64,000 nt of DNA from Trogon surrucura (Eukaryota; Chordata; Aves; Trogoniformes; Trogonidae), in NCBI GenBank assembly GCA_020746105.1, contig CM036657.1, positions 6,998,644-7,062,643 of the forward strand. Reading direction: 5' to 3'. Each line of letters opens with the position of its first letter. Positions within the stretch are counted from its first letter, which is position 1. Positions 21,240 to 32,031 of this stretch are shown in pieces. A program made the position numbers and the translations under genes. The notes beneath the pieces are model-generated. The model saw only the letters and a program-made list of their open reading frames with translations. It did not search any database and was not told the origin of the DNA.

Positions 21240-21985
21240 TTCAAGCTTGAACCATAAAGGATCCTTTGCAACAGCGATGGAGCGGTGTCATCAGAGACGT
21301 TATAATAGAGGGAGATTGGGAAGCAGCCAGTTCGATTGAGTGTCCTGTTATTATTAATAACGGACAAGGGACTTGAGAACCGCATGATCCTGCATGATGT
21401 GGCTGTGCAGCATCCTGTCACTTCAACAGCGCAGCAGCAACACGACCATGCACTGGGCCTGCCTGTTGAATCCCTTTGTTTCGCCCAGTGACGTGATGGG
21501 ACCCTGAGGTACCGATTACCAACGATGATATGGACTGGACTGGCAGAAGATACTTACAGCTGATGGTAGAGCAATTGTGGGAAAATGTGACTGTTCTCAA
21601 TGTTACCTGTTGTATTAATATGTATCCTCTTTGTGTGACTAACAATGAAGCTTATATTGGTTGTGTAACCAAAGCCACATAGTAGGTGTTAAGGTTTATG
21701 TACTAACCAGCAGAGTGATCTTTCTTTAGCTAAAAGCAAGGCAGGGAAACCAGCTGCCTTTTGCTTTGTTAGAAGTGTGTGATTAAGGATCCAAGTATGA
21801 TTTAGGGCGATGGGTGTGAGAACTTTGACAGGATGAATTAAGAGTTTAGTTAAGGTATTTTTGGTTATTGCAGTTTTAATTGTTATAGGCTTACTTATGT
21901 TTAGTTGTTTGATAAGTATAATCAAGAAAATTATAAGCAAGCTAGCGGATGAAGCCTGGGTTGTCCAAAAAGAAAAAGGGGGATA
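21240..21985 (+). pseudogene. env: Env remnant of M2
   Basis: Counterpart of the M1 remnant, with the same anchor segment (VLIVIGLLMFSCLISIIKK) at about 21,861-21,980 just before the polypurine tract. Earlier env reading frames are broken. Confidence 0.7.
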
Positions 21986-22387
21986 TGTAGAGGAATTTCT
22001 TGTGGAGCAGAGGCGTGGTATTACTTTAAAAACGTGGACAACCCAGCTTAGGCCTAAACAAAGGCTCTGTCCTTGAAGCTGCCTTGGAACACGGGGAGGA
22101 GGAGGTTTTATCTGTTTTGTGAGAGCTTTGCAAGATGCTTGGCTGGAGGTGCTGGGCCCGGGGGGAGAAGGGGGGGCGAGAGCCGCTTGCCTAGTGGAAT
22201 GGCACTACCCAATAAAACGCTGGCGCGTGTAAACCTGTAACTGACCAACTCTGTTAAGGGGCAGGCGCGGGGACACTGCTGAACTGTATATATTGAGCTG
22301 TCCGGAGCAATAAAGGGAGGACGATCTGTAGCCATATTGGTGTGATGATCGTTAACTTGGCCGGCTCTCCGAAGGGACCCCTCTTCA
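21986..22387 (+). repeat. M2 3' LTR
   Basis: 402 bp, TGTAGAGG to CTCTTCA, followed by the target duplication GTTATA. Confidence 0.9.
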
Positions 22388-22453
22388 GTTATATTCACTA
22401 GAATGCCAGGTCTTGTCTGCCAGGTCAGTCTCCTACTGAGATTGCCAGGCTAT

Positions 22454-24129
22454 TGTCATGGTTTGACCCTGGCCAGCAGCCAGGTGCCCACAAAGCCGCT
22501 CTCTCACCCCTCCCTTCTCTGCTAGACAGGGGGAGAAAATATATCGAAGGGCTCAAGGTTTGAGATGAGGACAGGGGGATCACTCGCATTTACTGTCCCG
22601 GGCAAAACAGACTCGATTTTGGGGAAATCAGTTAGATTTATTAAAAGAACCAATCAGAGAAGACTAGTGAGAAATAAGAAAAGAAAAAAACCCCACGCCC
22701 AGATCTTAAAAGAAAAACACCTTCCCCCCATCCCTCCCTTCCTCCCGGGCTCAACATCAATCCCGGTTTCTCCACCTCCTCCCCCCCTGAGCGGCGCAGG
22801 GGGACAGGGAATGGGGGTTACGGTCAGTTCATCCGATGTTGGTTCCACCGCTTCTCCTTCACTCCGGAGAAGGACTCTTCACTCTTCCCCAGGGCCATTG
22901 TGGGGTCCCTCTCACGGGAGACAAGCTTCACGCTTGTCGTGGTTTGACCCTGGCCGGCCGCCAGGTACCCACACAGCCGCTCTCTCACTCCCCCTTCACT
23001 GCTAAACAGGGGGAGAAAATATTTCCAAGGGCTCAGGGTTTGAGATAAGGACAGGGAGATCACTCTCATTTACCGTCCCGGGCAAAACAGACTCAGTTTT
23101 GGGGAAATGAGGTACGTTTATTAAAAGAACTAATCAGAGAGGAGTAGTGAGAAGTGAGAAAGAGCAAACAGATCTTAACAAACAGAACACCTTCCCCCCA
23201 TCCCTCCCTTCTTCCTGGGCTCAACATCAGTCCCGGTTTCTCCACCTCCTCCCCCCGGGCGGCGCAGGGGGACAGAGAATGGGGGTTACGGTCAGTTCAT
23301 CCGATGTTGGTTCCACCGCTTCTCCTTCACTCCGGGGGAGGACTCTTCACTCTTCCCCAGGGCCATTGTGGGGTCCCTCTCACAGGAGACAAGCTTCACG
23401 CTCCCTTCTCCGGCGTGAGTCGTCCCACGAAGGGCAATTCATCACAAACTGCCCAACGGGAGACACCTCACGAGGGGCAGCCCACCCCTCGTGAGTCTGA
23501 GGCGCAGTCCTTCAGGGGAAACTGATCCAGCGTGAGTCCCCCGCAGCGTCCCAAAAATCCCACCAGCCAACCTGCTCCAGCGTGGGCATTCCTCTCTTCC
23601 ACGGGCTACAGGTTCCGGCAGCGACCTGCTCTGATGCGGGCTTCCCACGGGCTACAGCCCCCTTCAGGCATCCACCCACACGGCGTGGAGTCCTCTACAT
23701 GGTGCACATCTACACGGTGATCCTCACGGTGGACATCTGCACTCTGCCCATGGGCTGCAGGGGGACAACCCGCTTCACCATGGTCTTCACCACGGACCCG
23801 GGGGACTCTCTCTGCTCCGGCGCCTGGAGCTCATCCTCCCCCCCCTCCTTCTTCACTGACCTTGGTGTCTGCACAGATTCTCACTCCTCCATCTCTGTGC
23901 CAGCTGTTGTGGCACAGTTCTTTTCCCCATTCTTAAATATGTTTTTCACAGAGGCGTTCCTCTCCTATCACTTTACTGATAGGCTCAGCCCTGGCCAGTG
24001 GCGGGTCCCTCTTTGGAGCCGGCTGGCATTGGCTCTATCAAACTCGGGGAGCTTCTGGCAACTTCTTGCAGAAGCCACCCTGCAGCTCCCCCCCCCGCCA
24101 CCAAAATCCAACCAGGCAATCCCAATGCA
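22454..24129 (-). mobile_element. Avian LTR with internal tandem duplication of its end
   Basis: Read on the minus strand, a ~1.2-kb LTR (22,935-24,129) starts TGCATTGGGATTGCC and ends CCACGACA. The terminal ~480 bp recur directly at 22,454-22,934, so the element carries its 3' end twice. The whole unit is bounded by GCTAT and GCTGT, a near-perfect 5-bp target duplication, arguing for one insertion followed by tandem duplication. No internal retroviral genes are present. Runs of C and short repeats make the plus strand open by chance, so frames here are not genes. Confidence 0.72.
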
Positions 24130-24355
24130 GCTGTTTCCCCTTCCAGATGAAATCTTTATTAGTTAAGGGAAGCAAATACCCTCAGTGACTTATTTAACTT
24201 TCTTCCTCTTAATTAGCTGACAGTTATCTGATGTATCATGAGAACAAAAAAAAAAAAAAAGTAATTTGTGGAAATTTTGGAGAAAAATAATAATAATTCT
24301 GAGTTTCAGAAAATCTGACTCCTAAGCGTTCCCACTGAATCTCTCTCTTCAACAG
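24130..24355. other. HAUS1 intron
   Basis: No feature recognised; AT-rich with an A16 run near 24,246. Confidence 0.5.
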
Positions 24356-24490
24356 CTTTTTTAGTGCCATCAGTGATGTGACTTTGGATCTGTATCTAAC
24401 AGAATCAAACAACAGGGAGATGGAACTGGATTTGAACAACATCAGGAAAAAACTAACTGGAGCACTGATGCTGGAAAAGAAGTTAGAGGA
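24356..24490 (+). pseudogene. HAUS1: HAUS1 central coiled-coil exon
   Basis: 135 nt open throughout. It is bounded by CTTCAACAG and GTAAGT and encodes SAISDVTLDLYLTESNN and onward to LEKKLEE. It corresponds to the human segment beginning SFIPAVNDLTSDL (from memory). This exon alone looks intact; the gene is judged broken from its neighbours. Confidence 0.82.
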
Positions 24491-25247
24491 GTAAGTAATG
24501 AATGAGAAAAATGGAAAGATGTAAGCAATACTGCTGATCTCTGCAATACAGAACTTTGGTTGTGGTCACTAACAAGGATAACTGAATTTTCAGGGATTTG
24601 ACATGTCTCTAATACACAATATTTGGGAGTATCTAATCAAAAGCCACGTGCCATGGACACATTCAGTAATCAAAAGAAATTTAGGATACCATCAAACCCA
24701 TTATTTTAAAACAAATATGGTCTACAAACAGTTTTCAGTTATGGGCTGGCATCTTCCAACAGTTGCCTTTGTCTGAGGTTGAAGGCAAACCTGATTTTCT
24801 TACCAGATTTAGTGGGGGCTCTTTAGTCAGAATAAAGGAGCCAGGCAAAACAAAAACCATTCCCGGGTAAGAATTTGCTTTAACCAGTGTGTGGGACACT
24901 TGAGTGGGAATTGGCCCAGATGATCTCCACAGCCCCCTTCCAGTCCAATTATTTTCCGGGTTTTGTCTTTTTAAAGTAACAATTGTGGTGCTGCTTGTAG
25001 CGAAGATACCAGACCTGTGTGCTTGTGCAGGCTTGCCATCGCCCCTCTCTGTGATCTTAAGTTTAGCTTGCATAATAGGTCTCTAACTGAATTAGGGAAC
25101 TATGGAGAAGACTATTTCTCTTTGCTTTTATGTAGATAGCTTTCTCCTCGGCTTCGCTTTTTTTTTTTCCCCCTTGGACTTTGGGACTAAGGATGTAACA
25201 GCTGTGGATGTTTCCAGTGGGAAATGCAATTTTTTTCTCCATTCTCT
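24491..25247. other. HAUS1 intron
   Basis: No gene or repeat recognised. Confidence 0.5.
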
Positions 25248-25650
25248 ACCTTCTCATGTTGTATTACAGGGTTTAGCTTGAGCATAGATAATTAAGCAGT
25301 ATTTGTATACTGGTATGTCTTTGAATGTAAAAATTGTTGTTTCTTTTGGGCTGTTTCTTTTTTTAAGGGATCTTAAAAAAAAAAGAGGAACTTCTGGAAG
25401 TAGAAAAGACCAAAGCTGACAGCTGATCCCAGACCTGAAGTTCCTGAAAGATAAATCTGAGGATTTAAAAATCAGGATCAAGGCTGCTGAGGTAGATGGA
25501 AGGAATTTTCTAGTAATGTTGTGATGGGACGGGCACAGTCATGGTTGATTGGGCCCCAAATTGTAGTTACAGGAGCTTCTTAAACTCCAGGACAGAAAAT
25601 TCTTGGGCTGACAGGGCAACATGTTACTACACTACAGCTGTTTCTGCTAT
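25248..25650 (+). repeat. 403-bp direct repeat flanking ERVL-1, left copy
   Basis: Appears identical to 30,938-31,340 (offset 5,690). It contains a whole HAUS1 exon with its splice sites. It is far longer than any retroviral target duplication. Confidence 0.93.
25368..25491 (+). pseudogene. HAUS1: HAUS1 exon with frameshifts, left copy
   Basis: Acceptor TTTTTTAAG and donor GTAGAT are kept. Read in short steps the exon encodes ELLEVEKTKAD and then PDLKFLKDKSEDLKIRIKAA, matching the human segment that reads MDFLKAKSEEFRFGIKAAEE (from memory). The frame is lost at an A10 run near 25,375 and again near 25,420. Both copies share these lesions, so the decay came before the duplication. Confidence 0.82.
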
Positions 25651-25666
25651 TCTGCTATTTCTGCTG

Positions 25667-26497
25667 TTTTAGCTAAAAACCCAGTCCTGTTTAGTGAATT
25701 TTACTTTTCAGTTTAGTGTCTTCTAAAAGGCTGCACGTTCTGAAGTCAGCAGCATGTTTTTGCAGACAGTGTGTGCTACTGGCAGTGATAACACCTGATG
25801 TTTACAGTCACTGCCTGGGACTGGTATGTAGAAAGGCTCTTGCTTATACTTATTCCTATAGTGACCAAGGCCACTGCTGGCTCTTGTGTGCCACGCTGGG
25901 GGTGCTGGGTAGTAAGAGGGGGGCACAAGGAAGTAAAAGGTGGCACCTCCGGGGGGTAACAGACAGGACAGGTGACCAACGAGAGTATTCCATCCCATAT
26001 ACGTCATATTTAGTATAAATTGAGTGATCACGAGAGTTTCGTCCCTTTTTTCGGCCCTTTTGCCCCTTTTGCCCTTTTCGGCCTTTTCGCCCTTTCTTTT
26101 CTGCAATGGCCGGTGTCCAGAGAGGACTCCATCTGATCTCCTGATTTTGATCCGGATCCTGAGTTCCCGAATCCAGCTCCCTGTATCCAGCTCCTGCCGC
26201 CGCTGAGCCTGGGGTTTCCCCAGTGCCTCCTGCTCTGCAGCACCAGTGGTGATTTCTATCGGGGGAGGGAGTCGGGTTTGGTATCGGGCTACTATCTATA
26301 GTTGTATATAGTTCTTTACTTTTATCTTTTTACCATTATTCCTATTACTTTCATTAAAACTGTTGTAGTTTTTTTTCTTCTCTCATCCGTAAGTCTCTCT
26401 GCCTCATTCCCTTTTCTCTTCCCGTTTGGGGGGGGGGAAGAGGGGGTTAGAGAGCGTCTGTTCGTGTTAGTGGCCGGCCCAGCCCTAACCCGCGACA
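25667..26497 (+). repeat. ERVL-1 5' LTR
   Basis: Starts within TTTAGCTAAAAACCCAG and ends CGCGACA. Related to the solo LTRs at 3,553-4,883 and 51,764-52,578. Confidence 0.88.
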
Positions 26498-26504
26498 GAT
26501 TTAT

Positions 26505-26522
26505 TGGCGCCCAACGTGGGGC
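26505..26522 (+). promoter_or_regulatory. ERVL-1 primer-binding site
   Basis: TGGCGCCCAACGTGGGGC, complementary to the 3' end of a lysine tRNA (Lys1,2 type). ERVL-2 has the same site. This differs from the leucine-tRNA site that gave mammalian ERVL its name. Confidence 0.85.
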
Positions 26523-26694
26523 TCGAAAGAAACACCAATCAGGCTCAGAATATTTTACCAGCTATTTAGATACGACTGGGCTCTGATATATTGCCTGCAT
26601 AGTTTAAATTCCATCCGGCGCAGTTGAGAGCGTATCAGATCTTTTCTTTGAGAGTTCTGAAGGGTTAGAGGAGAAAAACCAGACAGCTCACATC

Positions 26695-28443
26695 ATGTTA
26701 TCGGTCGGTGAAATGTTATGTCATGTTCTTTTAAATGTGGGTTCCTCCCTGGGTGTCAAAATTTTGTCCAAACTCTCGAGGGTGATTTGGTATATCTGTC
26801 TGTGGTTTGCCTGCTCTGATTTAAAAATGAGAATTTTCACGGTGTTGGGTTTTTTTGTGTCGGTGTATTCTGCAGTATTTTGGGTGATCGGCATACCTGA
26901 ATACCTTAAGAGCACAATGATGAATTTTGTTTTTAACTACACTTTCAATTTCACCTTAGGAAATTATACTAATTTGTTTGCTAATCTGAGTATACCAGGT
27001 TTTGAGGATTGTGATTGTGAATGCAGTTATTTTAATCGAAAGATTGAATTGTTATTGATTCTGATGTTAATGCCCATGAATCTCTTGGCATTGTGGCGTT
27101 TCTGTAGGAATTTGTGCAAGTCATTGAGTATCACTGTGTCCTTTAACACTCAGTGTGTATCAGCAAATGTCGCCCCTGTGACTAGAAAGAAACATCGGAA
27201 AAAGTCAATTGCCCTACCAACAGATAACACAACTCCAGGACAAAGCCCTCCTAAAGTAGCACCATCAGATGACTCAGATTCAGACTCAGGAAAGAAAGCT
27301 GGTATCCCTGTGACTGGGAAGAAACATCTAACAAAGACAAATCACCCAACATCAGATGGGTCTGATGCAGGAAAGGGTCCTTCCCAATCGAAGTCATCAG
27401 ATAGTTCAGGGTCAGAATCAGACGTAGCTGTCAAACCTTTAACTCTGAGGGACATGCGAGATGTGAGAAAGGACTTTGGCCGTCGTGAGGGTGAATCATA
27501 TTACAGGTGGTTACTCCGCTGCTGGGATAAAGGAGCCGAGACCATTAATCTGAACGGTAAAGAAGCCAAACAGCTGGGATCCCTGTCTGGAAACGCAGGC
27601 GTTGACACGGAACTTGCAAAAGACGACAACAGTCTCAGCCTCTGGAGACGACTCTTGACAGCTATTAAGAACCGGTATACCCACAAGGACGATATTCCTA
27701 TCCACACAACCAACTGGACCAGCATGGAGAAAGGCATTAAGTTCCTGAGAGAACTAGCAGTGAGAGAGGTGATTTACAGCGATCCACAAACAATCTTAAA
27801 CCCTGATCAAATGCCCTGCCACAAACACGTTATTCAGATGTTCGTGAGGAGTGCCCCACCAGTGTATAAGCACACCTTGTCAACAATGGTCTGGGCATTA
27901 GATGGAGATGGTCAGGTACCAACAGTGAGTGAAGTGGCCAACAAAGCACGACAGTATGAAGACAGTACTGCCAATCCCCAACAAATTCAGATTGCTGCCA
28001 TGGAAAAAATAATCGAGGAAAACAACAGATCACTGGAGAAATTAATTGAGAAAGCAATGGAGAAAACCAATCAAGCAATTGAGAAAAATAGTGACTCATT
28101 TGAGAAAACCAATCAATCATTAGAGAAGCTGATTGATGCATTGTCCAAGAGAGATGACAGACCTCAATGGAGCCGCGTTGATGCTGTTAGAAAATACAGA
28201 CCTTCAAGATCAACTAAAAATGATGGCAACTTGTCACGGAATGACTTGTGGATATTCCTACGTGGATATGGTGAGGACATGAGAAACTGGGATGGAAAAC
28301 CTACTTCTGCTCTACGAGAACGAGTATCCAATTTGCGAAACACCAACAGAAGACAACAATCTGCCACGAGAAGGAATAATCGGAATGTAAATGTAGTTAA
28401 TACTGTGAATCAGGTAAACCCCGTGAATCAACCTCAAAATTAG
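26695..28443 (+). CDS. gag: ERVL-1 Gag with N-terminal membrane module
   Basis: Continuous 582-codon frame ending at TAG (28,441). Residues ~1-140 are hydrophobic: a membrane segment near 47-65, a loop with four N-glycosylation sequons (in NYTFNFTLGNYTNLFANLS), a Cys cluster (CDCEC), and another hydrophobic helix. Residues ~150-250 are Ser/Asp-rich. Then comes the capsid-like region (RDMRDVRKDFGRREGE; WTSMEKGIKFLRELAV), and near the end an acidic coiled coil with repeated EKTNQ units. No CCHC zinc knuckle is present; a basic Asn/Arg-rich tail takes that position. Gag would assemble particles. The frame is open, but pol is broken. Confidence 0.85.
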   Translation: MLSVGEMLCHVLLNVGSSLGVKILSKLSRVIWYICLWFACSDLKMRIFTVLGFFVSVYSAVFWVIGIPEYLKSTMMNFVFNYTFNFTLGNYTNLFANLSIPGFEDCDCECSYFNRKIELLLILMLMPMNLLALWRFCRNLCKSLSITVSFNTQCVSANVAPVTRKKHRKKSIALPTDNTTPGQSPPKVAPSDDSDSDSGKKAGIPVTGKKHLTKTNHPTSDGSDAGKGPSQSKSSDSSGSESDVAVKPLTLRDMRDVRKDFGRREGESYYRWLLRCWDKGAETINLNGKEAKQLGSLSGNAGVDTELAKDDNSLSLWRRLLTAIKNRYTHKDDIPIHTTNWTSMEKGIKFLRELAVREVIYSDPQTILNPDQMPCHKHVIQMFVRSAPPVYKHTLSTMVWALDGDGQVPTVSEVANKARQYEDSTANPQQIQIAAMEKIIEENNRSLEKLIEKAMEKTNQAIEKNSDSFEKTNQSLEKLIDALSKRDDRPQWSRVDAVRKYRPSRSTKNDGNLSRNDLWIFLRGYGEDMRNWDGKPTSALRERVSNLRNTNRRQQSATRRNNRNVNVVNTVNQVNPVNQPQN

Positions 28444-28484
28444 AGGGGCCCTGCCTCCAGCCAGGTGGAGGAGAGGGACAACCG
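28441..28484 (+). promoter_or_regulatory. Candidate gag-pol stop-codon readthrough element, ERVL-1
   Basis: The gag TAG at 28,441 is in the same frame as pol. Six bases later CCCT and CCTCCA can pair with TGGAGG and AGGG around the loop GCCAGG, giving a 10-bp interrupted hairpin. The ~40 nt from TAG are identical to ERVL-2 at 58,108, although the coding sequence on both sides has diverged. Confidence 0.65.
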
Positions 28485-30177
28485 AGTTTATTGGACTGTG
28501 TGGATTCGGTGGCCTGGCACATTAGAACCACGAAAATATAGAGCTCTGGTGGACACTGGTGCACAGTGCACTCTAATGCCATCGAATCATACAAGTACTG
28601 AAACTGTTACTATTTCTGGAGTGACGGGTGGTTCTCAACAATTGTCTGTATTGGAAGCCGAAATGAGCCTTACTGGGAATATGTGGAAAAAACACCCCAT
28701 AGTGACTGGTCCAAATGCCCCATGCATTCTTGGCATAGACTTCCTCAAGAAAGGGTATTACAAGGATCCAAGAGGGTATCGATGGGCTTTTGGCATAGCA
28801 GCTGTAGAGACTGAGGACATTGATCAGCTGTCTAGCTTGCCCAAACTTTCAGAGGAGTCTAGTGTTGTAGGGCTGATGAAAACTGAAGACCAACAGGTAC
28901 CAATTGCTACTAAAACAGTGCATCGACGACAATATCGTACCAACCGAGACTCTGTAGTCCCCATCCATAAGCTGATACGCCAATTAGAAAGCCAAGGAGC
29001 GATCAGCAAAGCTCGCTCACCATTTAACAGTCCTATCTGGCCTGTCCGTAAGTCTGATGGAGAATGGAGATTGACTGTAGACTATCGTGGCCTAAATGAG
29101 GTTACACCACCAATGAGTGCTGCCGTGCCGGACATGTTAGATCTTCAGTATGAGCTGGAGTCGAAGGCAGCTAAGTGGTATGCCACAATTGACATTGCTA
29201 ATGCATTTTTCTCTATTCCTATAGCAGCAGAATGCAGGCCGCAGTTTGCTTTCACCTGGAGGGGTATCCAGTACACCTGGAACCGACTGCCCCAGGGGTG
29301 GAAACACAGCCCTACCATCTGCCATGGACTGATCCATACTGCCCTGGAGAGGGGTGGAGCTCCAGAACATCTGCAATACATCGATGACATCATTGTATGG
29401 GGTAACACAGCAGAAGAAGTTTTCACGAAAGGTAAGAAAATAATTGAGATTCTTTTGGATGCTGGTTTTGCCATAAAGAGAAGCAAGGTCAAGGGACCTG
29501 CACGAGAGATCCAGTATTTGGGAGTGAAATGGCAAGATGGGCGTCGCCAGATCCCAATAGATGTGATTGACACAATATCAGCTATGTTGCCACCAACTAA
29601 CAAAAAAGAAACACAATCCTTCTTAGGTACTGTGGGTTTCTGGAGAATGCATATTCCTGGTTATAGTCAGATTGTGAAACCTCTTTTTGATGTGACTCGA
29701 AAGAAAAACAAATTTCAATGGGGCCCTGAACAGCAACAGGCCTTTGAACAAATCAAACAAGAGATTGTACAAGCAGTAGCTCTTGGGCCAATTCGAACAG
29801 GGCAAGATATTAAAAATTTGCTATATACTGCAGCTGGGGATGATGGTCCTGCCTGGAGCCTCTGGCAGAGGGCACCAGGAGAAACTCGAGGTCGACCCTT
29901 AGGATTTTGGAGCCGAAAATATAGAGGCTCTGAGGCCAACTATACTGCAACTGAAAAAGAAATACTGGCCGCATATGAAGGAGTTAAAGCTGCTTCGGAA
30001 GTGATTGGTACTGAGGCACAGCTTCTCCTAGTACCACGAATACCAGTCCTAAACTGGATGTTCAAGAGTAAAGTTCCTTCCACACATCATGCCACTGATG
30101 CTACATGGAGTAAATGGACTGCCCTAATTACACAGAGAGAGTTCGAATGGGTCATCTCAGTCATCCAGGACTTTTAG
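28465..30177 (+). pseudogene. pol: ERVL-1 pol: protease and reverse transcriptase
   Basis: 570 codons after the first Met following the gag stop, in gag frame. Protease active site VDTGAQCTLMP at ~30-40. RT has SPFNSPIWPVRKSDG, LPQGWKHSPTICHGL and the catalytic YIDDIIVWGN (human and avian ERVL-type pol). The RT thumb and connection follow (LGTVGFWRMHIPGYS; YTATEKEILAAYEG). The frame is lost near 30,130, where it diverges from ERVL-2 and reaches TAG at 30,175. RT catalytic residues are intact up to that point. Confidence 0.9.
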
Positions 30178-30215
30178 AGGTAATCGCAGACTGACCACAA
30201 GGTAAAGACCTTGCA

Positions 30216-30937
30216 ATGCCCGCTAAGGAGGTGGTGACACGTGCTGAGGAAGCTCCACCATATAATCAGTTACCGGATAATGAAAAGCAGTATGCCCTAT
30301 TCACTGATGGATCTTGCCGCCTAGTAGGAAACCGTCGTAAGTGGAAAGCTGCTGTGTGGAGTCCCACACGACGCGTTGCAGAGGCAACTGAGGGAGAAGG
30401 TGGATCGAGTCAGTTTGCAGAGGTAAAAGCCATCCAGCTGGCCTTAGACATTGCTGAACGGGAAAAATGGCCAGTGCTCTATCTCTATACTGACTCATGG
30501 ATGGTGGCAAATGCTTTTTGGGGTTGGTTAAAACAGTGGAAGCACAATAACTGGCAGCGCAGAGGTAAGCCTATTTGGGCTGCTGAACTATGGCAAGACA
30601 TTGCTGCTCGGCTAGAGAACTTAGTTGTAAAGGTACGCCACGTAGATGCCCATGTGCCCAAAAGTCGTGCCACTGAGGAACATCAACACAACCAGCATGT
30701 GGATCAGGCTGCTCAAGTGTTCCAAATAGACTTGGACTGGGAACATAAAGGTGAACTGTTTCTAGCTCGGTGGGCCCACGACACTTCAGGACATCAGGGA
30801 AGAGATGGAACATACAGATGGGCTCGTGACCGAGGGGTGGATTTAACTATGGACGCTATTGCGCAGGTTATCCATGATTGTGAAATATGCGCTGAAATTA
30901 AGCAAGCTAAGCGATTAAAACCTTTGTGGTATGGGGA
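30216..30937 (+). pseudogene. pol: ERVL-1 pol: RNase H and start of integrase
   Basis: Continues pol after the frame break: RNase H with LFTDGSC, AEVKAIQLALD and YTDSWMV, all acidic active-site residues present, then the integrase zinc region (ARWAHDTSGHQGRD and CEICAEIKQAK). The sequence stops at 30,937, before the integrase catalytic core, and joins HAUS1 intron. The open frame runs a few codons into the host repeat. Confidence 0.88.
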
Positions 30938-31340
30938 ACCTTCTCATGTTGTATTACAGGGTTTAGCTTGAGCATAGATAATTAAGCAGTATTTGTATAC
31001 TGGTATGTCTTTGAATGTAAAAATTGTTGTTTCTTTTGGGCTGTTTCTTTTTTTAAGGGATCTTAAAAAAAAAAGAGGAACTTCTGGAAGTAGAAAAGAC
31101 CAAAGCTGACAGCTGATCCCAGACCTGAAGTTCCTGAAAGATAAATCTGAGGATTTAAAAATCAGGATCAAGGCTGCTGAGGTAGATGGAAGGAATTTTC
31201 TAGTAATGTTGTGATGGGACGGGCACAGTCATGGTTGATTGGGCCCCAAATTGTAGTTACAGGAGCTTCTTAAACTCCAGGACAGAAAATTCTTGGGCTG
31301 ACAGGGCAACATGTTACTACACTACAGCTGTTTCTGCTAT
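30938..31340 (+). repeat. 403-bp direct repeat flanking ERVL-1, right copy
   Basis: Second copy of 25,248-25,650. Unlike the left copy, it continues directly into HAUS1 intron (ATTCATGATC), so this side keeps the ancestral downstream flank. Confidence 0.93.
31058..31181 (+). pseudogene. HAUS1: HAUS1 exon with frameshifts, right copy
   Basis: Same exon and same two lesions as 25,368-25,491, next to the following HAUS1 exon at 31,968. Confidence 0.82.
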
Positions 31341-31967
31341 ATTCATGATCTTTTCCCCAGAATATCCTCTGATAAATTTAAGGACTTTTCCTCTTGTTTC
31401 ACCAAGAACTGTATTAGCTCAGACTACCTTGTGCTTATTGTGAGGTACTGTCATGTAAGAGTGTACAGACAGCTACCAGTAGAGCAGCTGATTCACTGAG
31501 GTAAATTGTGTGTAAATTGTGTGTAAATTATAAGTATGGCCATTTTTTTTAAATTAATGAATGATTAAACACAAAAGGCAGAAGTTGTACTGTCTTCTTC
31601 GCTTTTCCTATATGGTGAAGGCCATATGAATGCTTTACTTAACACTTGGATGCTGTCTGATACCTTGACAAATATGAGATGGAAAACATTGTATTTGAGT
31701 TGATATTTTACTGAGAAGCCTCTTCTCAGCCTTGCCATGTGCTCTTCTTGCAGTAGTTTTCTGGAAAGACTTGTTATTCTTGATAAGAATTTTAGTAGCA
31801 ACTCATTTAATATGCCAGCTATAGCTGTCATTTAAATAGCATGTTTTTGTTTACGACAAACTGTGTTTTTGTTTGCCCATTTAAATCAAAACCCGAGGAA
31901 ATAGTAAAAAGCTTCTCCTCCCTGTTATATTTTGTGCTCGTTTATGAACAAACTCTTCTGTTTGTAG

Positions 31968-32031
31968 GACCAGCTTGCTGCCACAGAATTGGACCAATTG
32001 CTGACACGAGTCAGTTGTGAACCTGCCTGAG
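31968..32031 (+). pseudogene. HAUS1: HAUS1 exon with frameshift
   Basis: 64 nt between TTTGTAG and GTAGATC. Encodes DQLAATELDQLLT and then, one frame over, HESVVNLPE, matching the human segment reading EQLSARGMDASLSHQSLVAL (from memory). Without the shift, a TGA stop follows. Confidence 0.78.

Larger units (their letters stand above)
19794..22387 (+). mobile_element. M2, mosaic non-autonomous ERVK provirus with intact ends
   Basis: 5' LTR 19,794-20,185; 3' LTR 21,986-22,387; perfect 6-bp target duplication GTTATA (19,788-19,793 and 22,388-22,393). By eye the two LTRs differ at only a handful of bases, so insertion is recent. Interior order equals M1: lysine primer site (20,188), gag matrix, A tract (20,749-20,778), captured U3 segment (20,787-21,060), A tract (21,062-21,086), env remnant, polypurine tract. 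It has no polymerase of its own and must have been copied by enzymes supplied in trans. Confidence 0.9.
25667..30937 (+). mobile_element. ERVL-1, truncated ERVL provirus
   Basis: 5' LTR (lacking its first ~8 bp), lysine primer site, a long leader-gag frame, in-frame UAG, protease-RT-RNase H, then truncation early in integrase at 30,937. No 3' LTR. Both ends abut the 403-bp host duplication, and the left junction has a 16-bp filler copied from the adjacent host sequence. This is not a standard integration product. Confidence 0.9.

Noticed and set aside
22565..24166. Several overlapping plus-strand open frames of 60-194 codons
   Set aside because: They lie in an antisense LTR with its own duplicated end. 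Composition is Pro/Ser-rich from C-rich repeats, frames in the two LTR copies shift, and no domain is visible.
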